Source: Albula goreensis (Eukaryota; Chordata; Actinopteri; Albuliformes; Albulidae). From it: a DNA stretch of 64,000 nucleotides. A model generated the notes under the pieces. That model saw nothing but the letters and a program-made list of their open reading frames with translations. It was not told where the DNA came from and made no database searches. Of the stretch, positions 1 through 17,067 are shown in pieces (within the stretch, counting starts at the first letter, position 1; each line of letters begins with the position of its first letter). Location of the stretch: positions 2,069,552 to 2,133,551 of the forward strand of contig CM040764.1 in NCBI GenBank assembly GCA_022829145.1, read 5' to 3'. The translations under genes were made by a program, and so were the position numbers.

Positions 1-4623
<4,623 letters not shown>

Positions 4624-7600
4624 AGCCGCCGTGGAAGCCAGCAGAGCTCCCCATCAATGTCGTTATCAAAGAGAGTAATACCCATAATCCTCGTCGTGAC
4701 CATAGGGAACGACAGATTCCTCCTCTGGAAACCAGCATTTGGACAACCGACCGCTAACCCGACCCAATCAGACATAAAAAAAAAAAAAAAAAAAAAAACG
4801 CTTTCTCTCCCTCTGTTCCTCCCCCTTTTTTTGTCATTTGAAACCTGCTGTTTCAGGTTTGAGTGGGAGGGATTGTCAGGACGTTGTGAGATTCGCCGAA
4901 CTGGGGTGGGGGACGGAAAAAGAATATATATGAATGAAAATAACAGAATAAAAAGTACATGAAGGACCTGTTTTTTTTTTTTTTTTTTTCTTTTTCCACT
5001 CTCCTCCTTCTCCTCATGGCCTTGTCAACGGAACTGGGACGTTGTCTTCAGACTGTAACCCCGCCCCCAACCCCACATGCACCCTCTTCAAAGGGTCCAC
5101 CGTTCAGAGAGAGGCTGTGAGGGCAACTTCACACAGTCCGAACCGACCAATGACTGCCCTCTCCCGGTGCCCATTGTGCGGACGGACACACCAAATAAGG
5201 AAGTGGTTGGCGGAAGGCGGGCAGACGGTACGGTGGAGGTTGTGATCGAGTGTTGCAGTCCGCCTCGAGTGGAATGGCTAGGTTGCTTTAGCAAAAAAAA
5301 CAAAACATATTAAAAATGTAATAAAAAAAAAGAAAAAACAAAAAATAAGTACAATGCAAAATGAATACAAACAAACATGCGCTTATGTAGAGATTGGACC
5401 CTCAGGTGTGGAACAGCAGTGTTTTACGGAGGATTTCGGAGTGTGGCTGGACAAAGTTGGAGTGAGCTTCACCCTCCACCTGCCAAGACGTAAAAACCTA
5501 TCACCCACGACACTCCTCTGTCTGTACCACTGTGGATTTGAACGGGTGTTTCCTTTTTAAAGTCAGCGTTCAATGCTTTGAGGTGGTTGTAGAACTGGTT
5601 TTTGATGTTGGCTTGATACAGTACATTTTTTTTCGTTTGTTGTTTTTTTTTAATTATTAATGTAGTCTCTTTTGAGTAAGAGCAAAGTTTTACACAGTAG
5701 ACAAACCGTGAAACATCAGGATTGGAACTTAAAAGTCTTTTAGACTTTGGAGTTATTCAACTTTTGAAAACCTGCTGGTTATAATATATCTGGTGGACTT
5801 CAGATGAACATTTTGTACGTTTGCTGTAAACTCTGGCCATGCATGTTACAGCGGAACAGAGAGGAAACAGTTTATCTCCTACCTTTACTGTTAGCCATAG
5901 TTATGTTTCATATTGTCTGTTTTTTTTTTTGTTTTGTTTTTTGGCTTGAGCAGATGTTTCCCTGGGGACAATTTAATGGTGCGGACCGGTGTAAGGTACA
6001 TGCCCATATTTAGTATAAAACAATAGGCAGAACGTAAATAGGGTTTAACTTTGTTTCATTGCAGAACAGAACCCAGATTCACATCACAGGTTGAATTTCT
6101 CTCATTTAAATCGAAACATTTTGAATTCATTTTACCTCATCCTGCTTCCGGTATGCATCACCCTTTAATAATCTGGATGGGATGACTAGTTCCATGTTTT
6201 GACCTGCTCCATCTTTAATGCGGTTGACCATATTTGGCTGTTTTAATTTGTCAGTCAGCAGAAGAAGGAGAATCCAGAATGTAGCTGTTTTAACACAAGT
6301 AAGGCCAGGCAGTAGAGTGTCACTATTGCATGTTAATTGATGGTCAGGTGTTTTGTGAGTCAGACTCTACTTGTGGGTATTGATTGGTGAATTGCTGGTA
6401 TTAAAAGCTGTGTGATACAAGACAACCATCACAGCGCACCAGCTATGCAGATAGGAGCTCTACCATGACCACGTTTCTCAATGCTTTTTGCCTTAGTTCC
6501 TTTCAATGTAGTGTTCCTCACTTTAGGGAAATTGGTGTTAAATTACAAAGACAAACAGTATCCGGTTCCCATTTAAGGTTGCAATTTCAAAGAAGTTTAT
6601 AGTGCAAGTTTATTTTGATTGTTATTTTTATGCTGATTAGAGTTCCATGTGAGGTTGCTCGTGAAGAGAATGTTACGAAATAAAGGAAATATAATTTGTT
6701 ACCCCCCTTTTTTTGGGGATGATAAATTGATTCATTGCGGTCTGATTTCTTGATTGAGGATGATGTGTTTTGTATCCAAAACTTTGTGGAAGACCCAGTG
6801 CTTGTACAGCAGAAAAATACCTGCTTAATACAGGTACAATGTCCCATGTACAAGTGTCTCTTGTACAATTTGTTTCCTATTTTTAGGGACAACCCCCCCC
6901 ATCCAAGTCATGTGTAAGTTGCCTTGTCCTAATCTTGTTTTTTTTTTTTTTTTTTTTTTTTTTGACATTTTCCATTTTCCTCCTTCTGAATCAGGTCACA
7001 GAGGTGGTTCCACAGACTGTTATTGGTGGCTATGGTTACATTACAAAGGGGCAGGGGGTTTAATTGTGATGTCACAGTTTTTGGACCTGGTGACTGTTTC
7101 TGTCTGACTGTTCACACCATTCCGTTTCCAAGGAGCCTAGCAAACAGTGCATAGTGCCCGCCCACCCACCGGTCCCTGTTCGCATTGCATTAGTGATGTT
7201 CCACTTTGTTTGGTTTACTTTCCCCATTCTATCCAGTAATAATAATAAAACTAATTTTAACCCTTTAATGTGATGTGTATGTCTGTGACTATATTTGGAT
7301 ATGTTTCTGTTAGATGCCAATGTTATTTGTTGATTATTATTATAACTCCCAAGAAGTTTATTTTAATAATGTTCTGACAGCTTTTGATATGAGTGTTAAT
7401 ATAATTTTTTTAACAGGAAGAAAAATTCAGACAATTAAAGCAACCCTGAGTGGTGAGTGGATTTTAAAACTTAAACCACAAGAGAATGCAATGTGTTGCT
7501 TCCAGTTTAAAATAATGAACACTGCTTCATGTATTATTTGCATTCCAACTGAAATGCAACCGTTTCCATTGAAATGAACTCTCTGGGGGTTCGCGGGGCA

Positions 7601-8090
7601 CATGCTTGTGGTGTTGCCTTTATTCCATGTCCACTTTGGTGATGGTGAGTTGGCCCAATTTAGCAAGGGAAAAGTAAGGGTGTAAACCAAATTCTGTCAT
7701 GTCCCATTTGCAGCCATTCTTTGCCAGATACCGGTCTGCAGGATGGTGAAATGAGAATATACTAAACTTTTATTCTTCCAACAGAATAGACAGGAATGGG
7801 TTGGTGTCCCTTCTGCTGTTTTAAAATTGTAACGACTCGTTGCACGTGACTTGGACGGTGCGTTTGTGTGGTATTCTCCTCAGCGTGTCGGAGTAGCGTA
7901 TCTCAGGTTTGGGAAACAACTCTGTTCACTTTTATTTTTAATTATTCCCAAGGAAAGGTAAGTTATGGACAAAATAAGGACAACTTCTCGGTGAGTAGTC
8001 TCCAATTTTTGGGTAGAGCGGGAGAAAAGGACGCAGAGCTAAATTTCTTACAGTTCAGTTCCTCCAACGAGATAATTTGTTGAAGAAATA
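4624..8090 (+). other. gatad2a: gatad2a 3' UTR and downstream DNA
   Basis: No further coding exon is seen after the stop. AATAAA poly(A)-signal candidates lie at 4947-4952, 5320-5325, 6678-6683 and 7244-7249. The first two, each next to A- or T-rich sequence, would give a 3' UTR of about 0.35-0.7 kb; the later ones would give a long 3' UTR of the kind fish genes often have. The extent of the transcript cannot be fixed from the sequence. A23-24 and T-rich homopolymers occur at about 4776-4799 and 4970-4990. Confidence 0.45.
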
Positions 8091-10969
8091 TGTGAAGGTG
8101 GTTGCCGTTTATTGTTGGAAAGGTCTGGAAAGTTGTCCAAATTGTTAGTTTTTAGCAGTAAAATGTTATTGGAGTGACTTTTGTGTCAATGTTTCGGTGA
8201 GTCGCAACGCTTTTTAAAGCCATATCACACACTCCGTAGCCAAGCGGGTCAGTAGCAATTGCCGTAAGTTTAAATTCGTACATTTAGCATTACCTCGTAA
8301 ACTGCTGGCTTTAGTCAATATTTAATGTTTAGACTAGATTACATATCACAAAGCATTTTTTCAGTTACCTGTGAAGTGATTTAAACGATACTCTTGCAAG
8401 AGGCTATTGGTTAAAGGAACGTTTGCTAACCAAGATATTTACCTGTATGCAATACTGTCTATAGGCTAACGTTAGCATAGTCAATACGTTAAAGATATAT
8501 ACCAATACGCCCTCCACGATTTTATATCTGCACAATGAACGCACTTTTTCACCAAATACGTTTTGCAATCAACCTTTACTTCCCCTTCGGTTGTTTATCA
8601 TCATCTTCCTTCTTAAAACTATATAATTAAATTAATTTGATGTAAAATGCTTGTTTGTCCACACGGTGGCGCCACATGACCATGTTCTTCAAACATTTAC
8701 CCTTTAAAACATCCTCACCAGTGGTAAAATATGTGGTAAAATAAATTATTAATCTTTTAATATGGACCCTTAGCTTCAGTATAAACCATAAATGAAAACA
8801 TTTTACTCTTATGTCTTTAAATTTTATAAGAATCTTAGTTTGCCATTTGGGTGTCCAATTACAGAAATTTGTATTGGAATTTACATAGACAAATTGAATT
8901 TTGAGAAAATATTGAGTCTGCTTCAACGATAGAATATTGACAAATTGTCGTGGTTTTACGTGTAAAAGCGTGGTTATTTCCACACATTTAAAGCAATGCA
9001 TCTACAAATTGGATGCTCATTATAGCAGTGAATTGAGCTGGATAAAATAAAATATGAAATATATGAATGATAATAAGCAGAATAATAGCTAATATGAATG
9101 AAGTAAGAGTTTATTATTTACAGAGACAGAAATGGCAAAAGAAACATGACCCTCTCTTGTCTAATGTTAGCTTGAATTGGCAATAAAACATTCCTTAAAT
9201 GAGAGACTCAACTGCCTGATTTGACTTGTTTTTCATGATTTTCTGCACAAATACTTAAAAAATAAATAATGGGACTTTTCAGAGGTGTTGCTAGACTTTT
9301 AGCGCTACTGGGGCACAGGCCCCCAGTGCCCACATCCTCAAACTTACAATTTATGATACGTTTTTAAAAACTAGTTATTTTTAATGATCATCTACTGGGG
9401 CACAACAAATTATTAGTAGGGTCTGGTGACACCCTGAAACATTTCATTTTACTAAGTTTTTTTTTTTTGTCTAAGATGTCCAGATAATATTTAAATTTGC
9501 GGCATTGCTCTGTTCATAATTCCAGGCGTATTTATTCTCAGTTCAGTTTAACTTCGTAGTTTGAACCCATCTCTGTGTGTGTGTCTCATTGGAAACCATT
9601 CCAGTATCCACATCATCAGCGTGCCAAACACTCTAGGTTGATATGGGGAAAATGAGCCAAAGTAAGCCTTGCCAGATGGCCAAGCGGCTCTTTTGCATCT
9701 AATTATACTTATTTGAATTCCACAAGACCGTATCTGAGGCCCAGACTGATACATAAATGTAAGATGCTGCTCTGTTGACTGCTAAGTGGTAGTATTTAAT
9801 ACAAATACGCCCTATAGGATCACTGTGGCTGAACATTCCGAAACATATCTGGTAGCATAAAATGTCGTTTCGGTTTTTTTTTCCCTTCAGCGCTATCAGG
9901 TTAGAGCAGTAGCCTGGAACTAGAACCAGTAAGGGTCCAGAACTAGCTCTGCAAGTTCTAAGGGCACACTTATAGATTATGTATAGACCATATGCCCATC
10001 TACACATAAACTGCCAACACAGAGACGTTCTGTACATCACACAATATCAAACAAGCACCCAGTTTTTTGCTCAGTTCAGGATGGAAAAGAGGGTGAACTT
10101 TTAAAGTACAGTATTAATATTATATCCTATTTCTGAGGCCACATGCAGCTAAAAACCTGAGTGCCATGCTCTCTGTGTTTTTAAGTCCCAGTAAATTATT
10201 TAAGAGACTACAGAAGGACAGCTCAGGACATCCTCCTGTTCCTAGTTCTCCCCATAGTATGGCATGCTGCACCTCATACCAGGGGCAGGTGAGGAAGATA
10301 TGAGACACTGTTTGTGGAAAGAAAATTATATTTAATAGAAATATTTTAATAGAAAATAATTGTCACTTGTGCAGCTGTCCAGGTCACCATCCACCCCCTG
10401 GACACCCATGTGGTTTGCGTCCCAGCACTTCCCTGATTCACAGAATTCCGCCACGCCCTCCCGCCTCTCTATGGCTAAGGATCCAGCATTTAGATGACAC
10501 CGCCAGCTGCCCCTGCCGCCCCACCACCCTGCTGGCATTCGCAACACGGTAACACACCACGCCCAAGTACCAGGGCAGGGGCAATGCCAACTGCCAGCTC
10601 CTGCCTCCTCCTTCTGAAAATCACCTTACCCCTGTGGCACTGGCTGGGTTTTCCTGCTGCACCTGGCGCCACCACTATCCACTGTTCAGTGGCCATGATT
10701 GGCTGTGTTTTTGGGGGAGGGGGCACGTCTCCCAGAGAGCTAAAGGCCTGAGTGATAAACAGTGTCTGTGCTTTTCTTTATTTCTGCCCCATTTCTTTAC
10801 AGCCACATCGCGGTGCATGTTGAAGTCCGTTCCCACAGAGCACTCGGTATTCGGACCTACAAGCTCTTCTGGAGGTGCAAGCGATCTTCTCCAAGCGGAC
10901 AAAACAGGTAAACTGTTGCTCTCATTACCATGCTAATGGCTTATGTTTAGTAAGGTATGGATGTCCTGT
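8091..10969. other. intergenic DNA between the convergent gatad2a and plppr3
   Basis: AT-rich DNA with no gene recognised. A possible decayed retroelement end at 10120-10308 is listed separately. Other open frames here are short and lack domain signatures. Confidence 0.4.
10120..10308 (-). mobile_element. possible LINE/retroelement C-terminal relic
   Basis: The minus-strand frame reads SHIFLTCPWYEVQHAILW and then LLGLKNTESMALRFLAACGL. This resembles the H-x3-CP-Y-x-R/Q-LW plus ALxRFLxxTG tail often found after the reverse transcriptase in LINE ORF2 or related retroelements. The resemblance is from memory and short. No RT core was found next to it. Confidence 0.3.
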
Positions 10970-11030
10970 TTCAGGCATTTACCAGATGCGCTTATCCACA
11001 GCGATATTCAAAAACAGTTATGCACAGTAT
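10970..11030 (-). repeat. SINE/LINE 3'-tail-like fragment
   Basis: Contains gcatttaccagatgcgctta followed by tccacagcg, the reverse orientation of the widespread fish SINE/L2 tail 'ggataagcgcntctgntaaatgc'. It sits immediately before a SINE in the opposite orientation. Confidence 0.5.
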
Positions 11031-11035
11031 GCACA

Positions 11036-11240
11036 CCAAGCAGCCTGTAGTCTAGTGGTTAAGGTAGATGACTGGGACCCCTGAGGTCGGTGGTTCAAGT
11101 CTCAGTCTGACCTCAGCAAGATCACCATTGCCCCATACCCCACATTGCTCCCAGGGGGGATTGGCCCTTGGTTAGCCTAATCAACTTTAAGTCCCTTTGA
11201 ATCACAGCATCAGCTAAATGATTGTCAATGTAATGTGTAA
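11036..11240 (+). mobile_element. tRNA-derived SINE
   Basis: A tRNA-like head with an A box (tagtctagtggttaagg, from 11048) and a B box (ggttcaagtctc, from 11092) is followed by a non-tRNA body and a tail containing gcatcagctaaatgattgtc, which resembles the fish SINE tail shared with LINE-2-type elements. It is a pol III retroposon, not a functional tRNA gene: there is no plausible acceptor stem and the body continues past the head. Confidence 0.75.
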
Positions 11241-11269
11241 CAGCCATTACATCAACCTGCAACATAATA

Positions 11270-11565
11270 TTGTTAACTTCTCTACAGGGCACCAGAAGAA
11301 GTATAGGCAAATGAATGAAACATTGTTTAAAATGGTCATTCTTTCCTAGCTCAGATATTATGTCTCTGTGGGATAGAGAGTGAACTTCAGCTTTATTTAG
11401 AAGCTCTTTAAGTACTCTTGCATAATTGAATAAACCACATCTAGGCCTATTTTCCCTCATTAGTTCTTGAGATTTTTGCAGTACTTCATCTTCGTCATAC
11501 TTTATCTCGATGTTCATATCACCCAGGATATTAGTGATACTTATGGGCGTATCTGTAGCTTTTCC
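11270..11565 (-). pseudogene. unrecognised exon-like open frame, possible gene fragment
   Basis: An uninterrupted minus-strand frame with a plausible acceptor (ttaccag, AG at 11567-11566). It reads TPISITNILGDMNIEIKYDE, then VLQKSQELMRENRPRCGLFN, ARVLKELLNKAEVHSL and SHRDIISELGKNDHFK. Composition is protein-like (mixed charged and hydrophobic, not low complexity). The frame then runs antisense through the neighbouring SINE (below about 11240), which is not coding. I do not recognise the family. It could be a decayed fragment of a large multigene-family protein or a chance frame. Confidence 0.25.
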
Positions 11566-11569
11566 CTGG

Positions 11570-13595
11570 TAATTTTATAAAACTGAGATGTCTGAATGTA
11601 AAAGCAAAGTCCTTCAAAGTGTTTAAGGTATTAAACAGTGAATTTCTTTTTATTAGATTAATATTTTAATGCATAAAATGGCACTGTAACAGACCATGTT
11701 AACTCAATGTAAATATATGTCATATTTAGGTATAATGTGTTTTAAGTTATATTTCAGTATGTAAGTACTCATCAGTCAGTAATGGTATTCTCCACCAGTA
11801 TCTTCCATCCACTCTTTTAAATGCAAAATGTATGAGCAGCATAACCAGGGAGTTATCTGAGTATTGGTTTATCTACCAGTACTTCAGTAGGTACAAAAGC
11901 AGACCTGAAGTAGAAATTTATTGTCAATAAAAACTAATAAATACATGAAAAAGTATGATGTATCTTTAAATAATAGATCCTCCCAGGCACTGGGGTATAG
12001 GACTGTTTAAGGTGTGAAATTCTGCACTCTGAAATGGACTGTAGATGAGATGCATACCATGGGTTTAAGGAAAAAAAACAACTCTGCCTGAGGTGTTTTC
12101 ATCCCTGAAATGAATAGGAAAGCTCCACAATTTTAGTCAGCCCCCCAAAACGCAACCAGGTAAGTTCACCACTTGAGCACATTTTAGCTGTTACTACCTA
12201 CTCATAATTCCATGCTCTGAAAATATGGCAGAATATCATTACTAGCCACCGATATGTTCTATGCTAATCCACATTAGCTTTAGCTAGCTCTCAGTTGCAA
12301 AATAGTTATGATGAGGCAAACCTCACATTAGCATGAGTACCAGCAGCCTAGCTGGACACCTACCTCTCTGTGTGTTCTCTAACCACACATGTAAAAGCTT
12401 GTTGTGGTAATAAATCTTATAAATAAACCTGCCTGTTCTGTGTAAAACACAAGCGATATCCCAGAATCCCCCTATTGTGGTGTAGGGTGAGGCAGACAGT
12501 TTTAGGTACACTTTTATAACTGTCATTTGTTTTCCCAAAGGGGAAAACACAGTGTCAGAAATTAATCTCTTGACCTTGCACTGTAGGCAAGGGGGTTGAT
12601 CAGATTAAAACAGACGACACTTCTTCCAGCATCTGCTACTGTGTCCTTATCCAGTTATCATCTCTCATACTGGTCTTATCCAGGCCTGGGTCCAGCGGAT
12701 TGAGAATGGGGATGGGAAACAGATGGCAGGGAAGCCCAGAGGTGTCCGATCTTGAGGAGGTCCCCCCCGTCAGAAAATCATTCAGTCTCATCTTTTGTCA
12801 TGGAGACAAAATAAGGTAAGTCACAAAAGAGTTAACCATTTAGAAGTGTCAGAATCTTGAGTCGTGTATCTTCGGAATTGAAGACGAGGACCACAGAGTC
12901 ATTGTTTTGAGAAGTTCAGTGCGTTCACGGATGGCATGTTGTTGACTTGGTTCATTATTCAGTTTCCTGTTATATCGAGCATGCTGGATACACACCCAAT
13001 GAAAGTGAATTTTCATAAACAAAGAAACAAATATAAGATGAAGTCTAAATTCTCTAAACATACAGAACCATGCAAGTTACATGGAGACTTACAACTGAAA
13101 GGGCTTTGAAATTCAAGGGTCTGTTCATTTCATCTATCAACCCAAATGAAACAGGAGAAGGTGTTTAATAAGTATATTTAATATGTATTTAATAAGAAAT
13201 CAAGTCCACTGGGATCTGTTCTGTTCAGGCACCAAAAGGCACTGCCATTTTGCTGGTGGGTACTCAAATCAATTGAAATTGTGTTCGAAAACTGAACAAA
13301 CTAACCCACTTTTCCGAGTATTGTGATCTGGGTCCTCACAATGTATACTTAGTATGAGATGCAAAATTAGACATGAACTCAGAGACTATGATGTGGCAGA
13401 CTGTAAAGCTGGTGAAATGAAGCATAAGCGCGTGGCTTCTCGGTTTAATCTGCTTTAGCAGCTCTTGTTAATACTGTAGGTCTGTGTGCGGCTCTGCTCA
13501 CGGGCAGCCCCGGGCTCCACTGCGTGCGCCGCGGCACAGTGCATGCTGGGAGTCAGCCAGGCGTCCCTCAAACGAGCTGCTCAGGCTGGGGCAGG
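11570..13595. other. intergenic DNA
   Basis: AT-rich sequence with no supported gene, RNA or clear repeat unit. It may include sequence downstream of gatad2a. Confidence 0.35.
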
Positions 13596-13608
13596 CTGGG
13601 GGGGGGGA

Positions 13609-13611
<3 letters not shown>

Positions 13612-13662
<51 letters not shown>

Positions 13663-13775
13663 TGTGTTTGTGTGAATGCGTGCGTGTGAGAGAGCATGTG
13701 TGTGTGTGTGTGTGTGTGTGAGTGAAAGTGTGTGTGTGTGCCCTGTGTGTGTGTGTGTGTGTGTACGTATGTGTG
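13612..13775. repeat. compound TG microsatellite
   Basis: A pure (GT)n run at about 13612-13656 follows a G10-type run at about 13597-13608. Imperfect TG stretches interrupted by gagaga and gaatgcg continue to about 13775. All local open frames are translations of the repeat. Confidence 0.9.
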
Positions 13776-14874
13776 TGTTTCAGTGCATAAAAATCACATC
13801 AGTTCGAGACAGATTTTCATACTGATTACTAAGTTTACATAAATATTTATATCTGTTCTAATGATTAATATGCGGTGCCATTTGACTGTTATGTGCACTG
13901 TGTCTTCATAATACAATGGGAAACAGGATATTTGCATGCATGCCCCTCTATAAAAAAAATTCACAAAATGTTATTGCAATTATAAGGTAATAACATGCTA
14001 TTTTTTGCCGTACATTTTAGCGGTCGATACACTTTGTGTGAAATAACCATGCATGGGTGATCTCTGAGAACTTCATACTCATATACTGACTGTAATATAT
14101 AGATGTGCAGTATACACTGCACACATTTAGACTGCAGATATACGATGGAAGAGAGACACGTCCAAGAGGTGGGAAATTAGGGAAACGCAAGACCCCTGAT
14201 GTATTGAGACCCTCAAATCGCTGCATTCTGCTGCACGTCCTTCAGTGAGTATGTCTGTAAAATCACATTTTTAACATACATTCCCAGAATACCTTGGGTT
14301 CAGAAGCTGACTAATGCAACTTGTGATCGTTGAGTCGATCAAAGCAGACAGTTCAGACCCAGAAGAGCGTATGTGTATGTGCAGTGGGGGGCGGGGGATT
14401 TAGCCTGTCTGTAGCAGGGTGGGGGTGTGGAGTGGAGAGGGTAGGGGTCCAGTGGCAGGGGAAGTGGGGGGGGGTTGTTTTGTGAGCCAGCGGTTGGCAT
14501 GCTTATTCTTTGTTTTGAGTCACAGCAGGATTGGCCCCGGGGTCCGTCCTGCCATCTGCACATCTACTTTAATATTCCTTAATGATCTGAGCCATGCCAC
14601 GGGCATCCCTCAAAACACGACTTACTTACACTGTCGGCATTATTGTTAATGATTTACATTACTATTACTCGGTCCGTAGCAACAACAACTTAAGCTTTTT
14701 TCACTAACCAGACGGATTGAGGTCTGTCAAAGTTAAACATCGGTACTGGCAGGATAGTGTGAAAGCTGTAGTTCAGTGCTGTTTTATTCGGTGTGATGAA
14801 TCGCGAGTCTGACTCAGTTGCAGATTACGAGGCTGTCCATAGACAGCGTGTCATATCGCTTCTGTAATTACTGT

Positions 14875-15045
14875 TCATCTGGCTGGCAGCTCGCCTCATC
14901 CTGAGCGACTTACACAGCTTACAATTTTACACAGTCTCCATTTATACAGTTGTATGTTTAAAAGGGCTATTCTGACCCGCTTAGGGGTGTGGTGACAGTG
15001 TGGATTCAAACCTGCAACTCCTGCAGTGTTCAGTTACGAGCCAGT
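14875..15045 (-). mobile_element. SINE relic, antisense
   Basis: Contains tcctgagcgacttacacagc (reverse of the common fish SINE/L2-type 3' region) and, about 110 bases on, gtggattcaaacctgcaact, the reverse complement of a B-box-like ggtttgaatcc. The arrangement fits a diverged SINE on the minus strand. Confidence 0.45.
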
Positions 15046-15599
15046 TTTTTGTTTAACGTTCAGTTACTCATCTCGGACAGCTCAGTCACAGGACTGTAGT
15101 ATGAAAACAAGCTGTAGCTGACCGCTCAGCTAAATTAGTGGGACATTCTGCGTTAAAATTGGACATTGGACATGAATTTTTAGAGAAGAATTAACCAGCT
15201 TGTATAATTACACCATTTAAATGTTATGATTAATACTGCTCTCCAAGTATAAAAATATCTATTATTGCTGAAATAGGATTTCCTGTCATCATGGATGTAA
15301 GCCAAAGCTTTGTGATAGAAATTTAGGCTTTTCTGGTTTAAACCGATTATACATTTTATCAGATATTTTTGGTTTAACCTAAATTCTTGAGGCCCTTGAT
15401 ATAAGATAGACTTCCTGACAACTAGCCGTTATTTGGGGTTTTCCCATGTCCTGTCCATGTCCTGACTGGTCACATGATCAAATTCCTGCAGTCTAGTGGT
15501 TAGCAGGTATCACACTGCCCAGAGCCAAGTGCTTAAGAGTTTTGTCCATATATCACATGTATTGAAATTGAATTACTGGTGACAGTTGATGACAGAAAA

Positions 15600-17067
15600 A
15601 ACAACCACATTGTCTTTTTGTTCTGTTTTTAGTTTGCATTTACAGTTCTCAACGTATCAAAAACGAGTAACAGCAATGTTCACAGACTGACAGCTGGACA
15701 AAGAAAATAAAGACAATGACTTGACACAATAAAAGATGTAAAATCCCTTTCTATCACAAGCAGGGCTATTTTGAGGGATCCCATAATGCACTGCTTCAGA
15801 TTAAACAGCCATTCCCTCACAGTCTATAGTCTCTGCTATAATTACTCTTGACTTTTTTTTAATCACTTGTACATTTAGCAGTCATATAAATTCAGTCATT
15901 TATGATAAAATCTTTATAAACCACTCATAAATAGTAAATGTTTACAACTGTGCTTAGAAATTATTCATAATCAAGAATTTTTATGTCATTTGAGTAGATT
16001 GACCTCTACATTTTGTTTAACGGATCTTTCTTTCCAGTAATGTGCAAGTGCGTCATTGGTATATGCATGCCTGATAACTATTCTATTACCCGATAACGAT
16101 CACAGTTATTATAAAGCATTTGTAAATTCCACTGCTTAGTGTGGTCTTACTGTAAGACATAACATTTTTAACCATTGGTTTGTTCTGGCTGAAACTGAGA
16201 AGCAGACAGTTTACAGTTACGACAGGAAAAGGGGGAAATATGGCCATAACGGCCTCAATGAAATATTTATTTAGTATTGATTCACTGGCTTTAAGATATT
16301 AAGTATGACGAATTTACATCAAATACCACAGTTGTAAAAAAACAACTTTGTCATAAAAAAACACCACTGTTGTTTAAAAAAACACAACTTTCCTGTATTC
16401 GTACAGTCTCATAGCTTATATCAAAATCAAGTTTAAAAAATGCTGCTTGAGTACTAAAAAAAAAAAAAAAAACATTAAAACACACACTTGCCCCCAAACA
16501 CACATACATACAGGCTAGTTGTACTCACAGGCTACTTTTAAATAAGGAAATGCCACAACCAAAAAAACACTTTTATGTTGCATTTTTCCCCAAAAAACTT
16601 CCCTCCCAAAATAAATTAGTCAACAGACATCCTGTACATCATAAATATACAAAAACAAGCCAATAACATTGTGGAACAAGGATCTCTTGAAGAAGCTTCA
16701 AGTCCAAGTTCCTGGTATGACCGTAAGTCTATTTGAGTTTCCCTTCACTCTTCTGCTGTTACTCTTCGGTTTTAAAATCCTTCCGTTCACTGAAATCCCC
16801 TCTCTCTTCTTCCTTCTGCTTTCTAGGGCAGGATTTCTAACAGTTTATGTTTGTCTTAGTCCCTTTTAAGCACATCAGAACCCCTCCCAAGCTCTATATT
16901 CTGTGTTAATCCACTCAGGTGTTTGCTATGTATGATCTTATTTGCTGTATTCTCCCCACCCCAACAACCCAACTACGCCCATATCTGTAACAAAACGTTT
17001 AGCGCTAACCATGTATAGGCTAGCTGTGCCTCAGCACTGACTCCCTCCGTTTACAGTTACTGATTCA
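15600..17067 (-). other. plppr3: plppr3 3' UTR / flanking region
   Basis: AT-rich sequence directly downstream of the plppr3 stop codon on the minus strand. No gene on either strand was recognised. Reverse-complement poly(A) signals (TTTATT on the plus strand, e.g. around 16266) are present, but the true cleavage site cannot be chosen. Confidence 0.35.

Noticed and set aside
11036-11115. tRNA gene
   Set aside because: A and B boxes are present but the arms do not pair properly and the sequence continues into a SINE body and tail.
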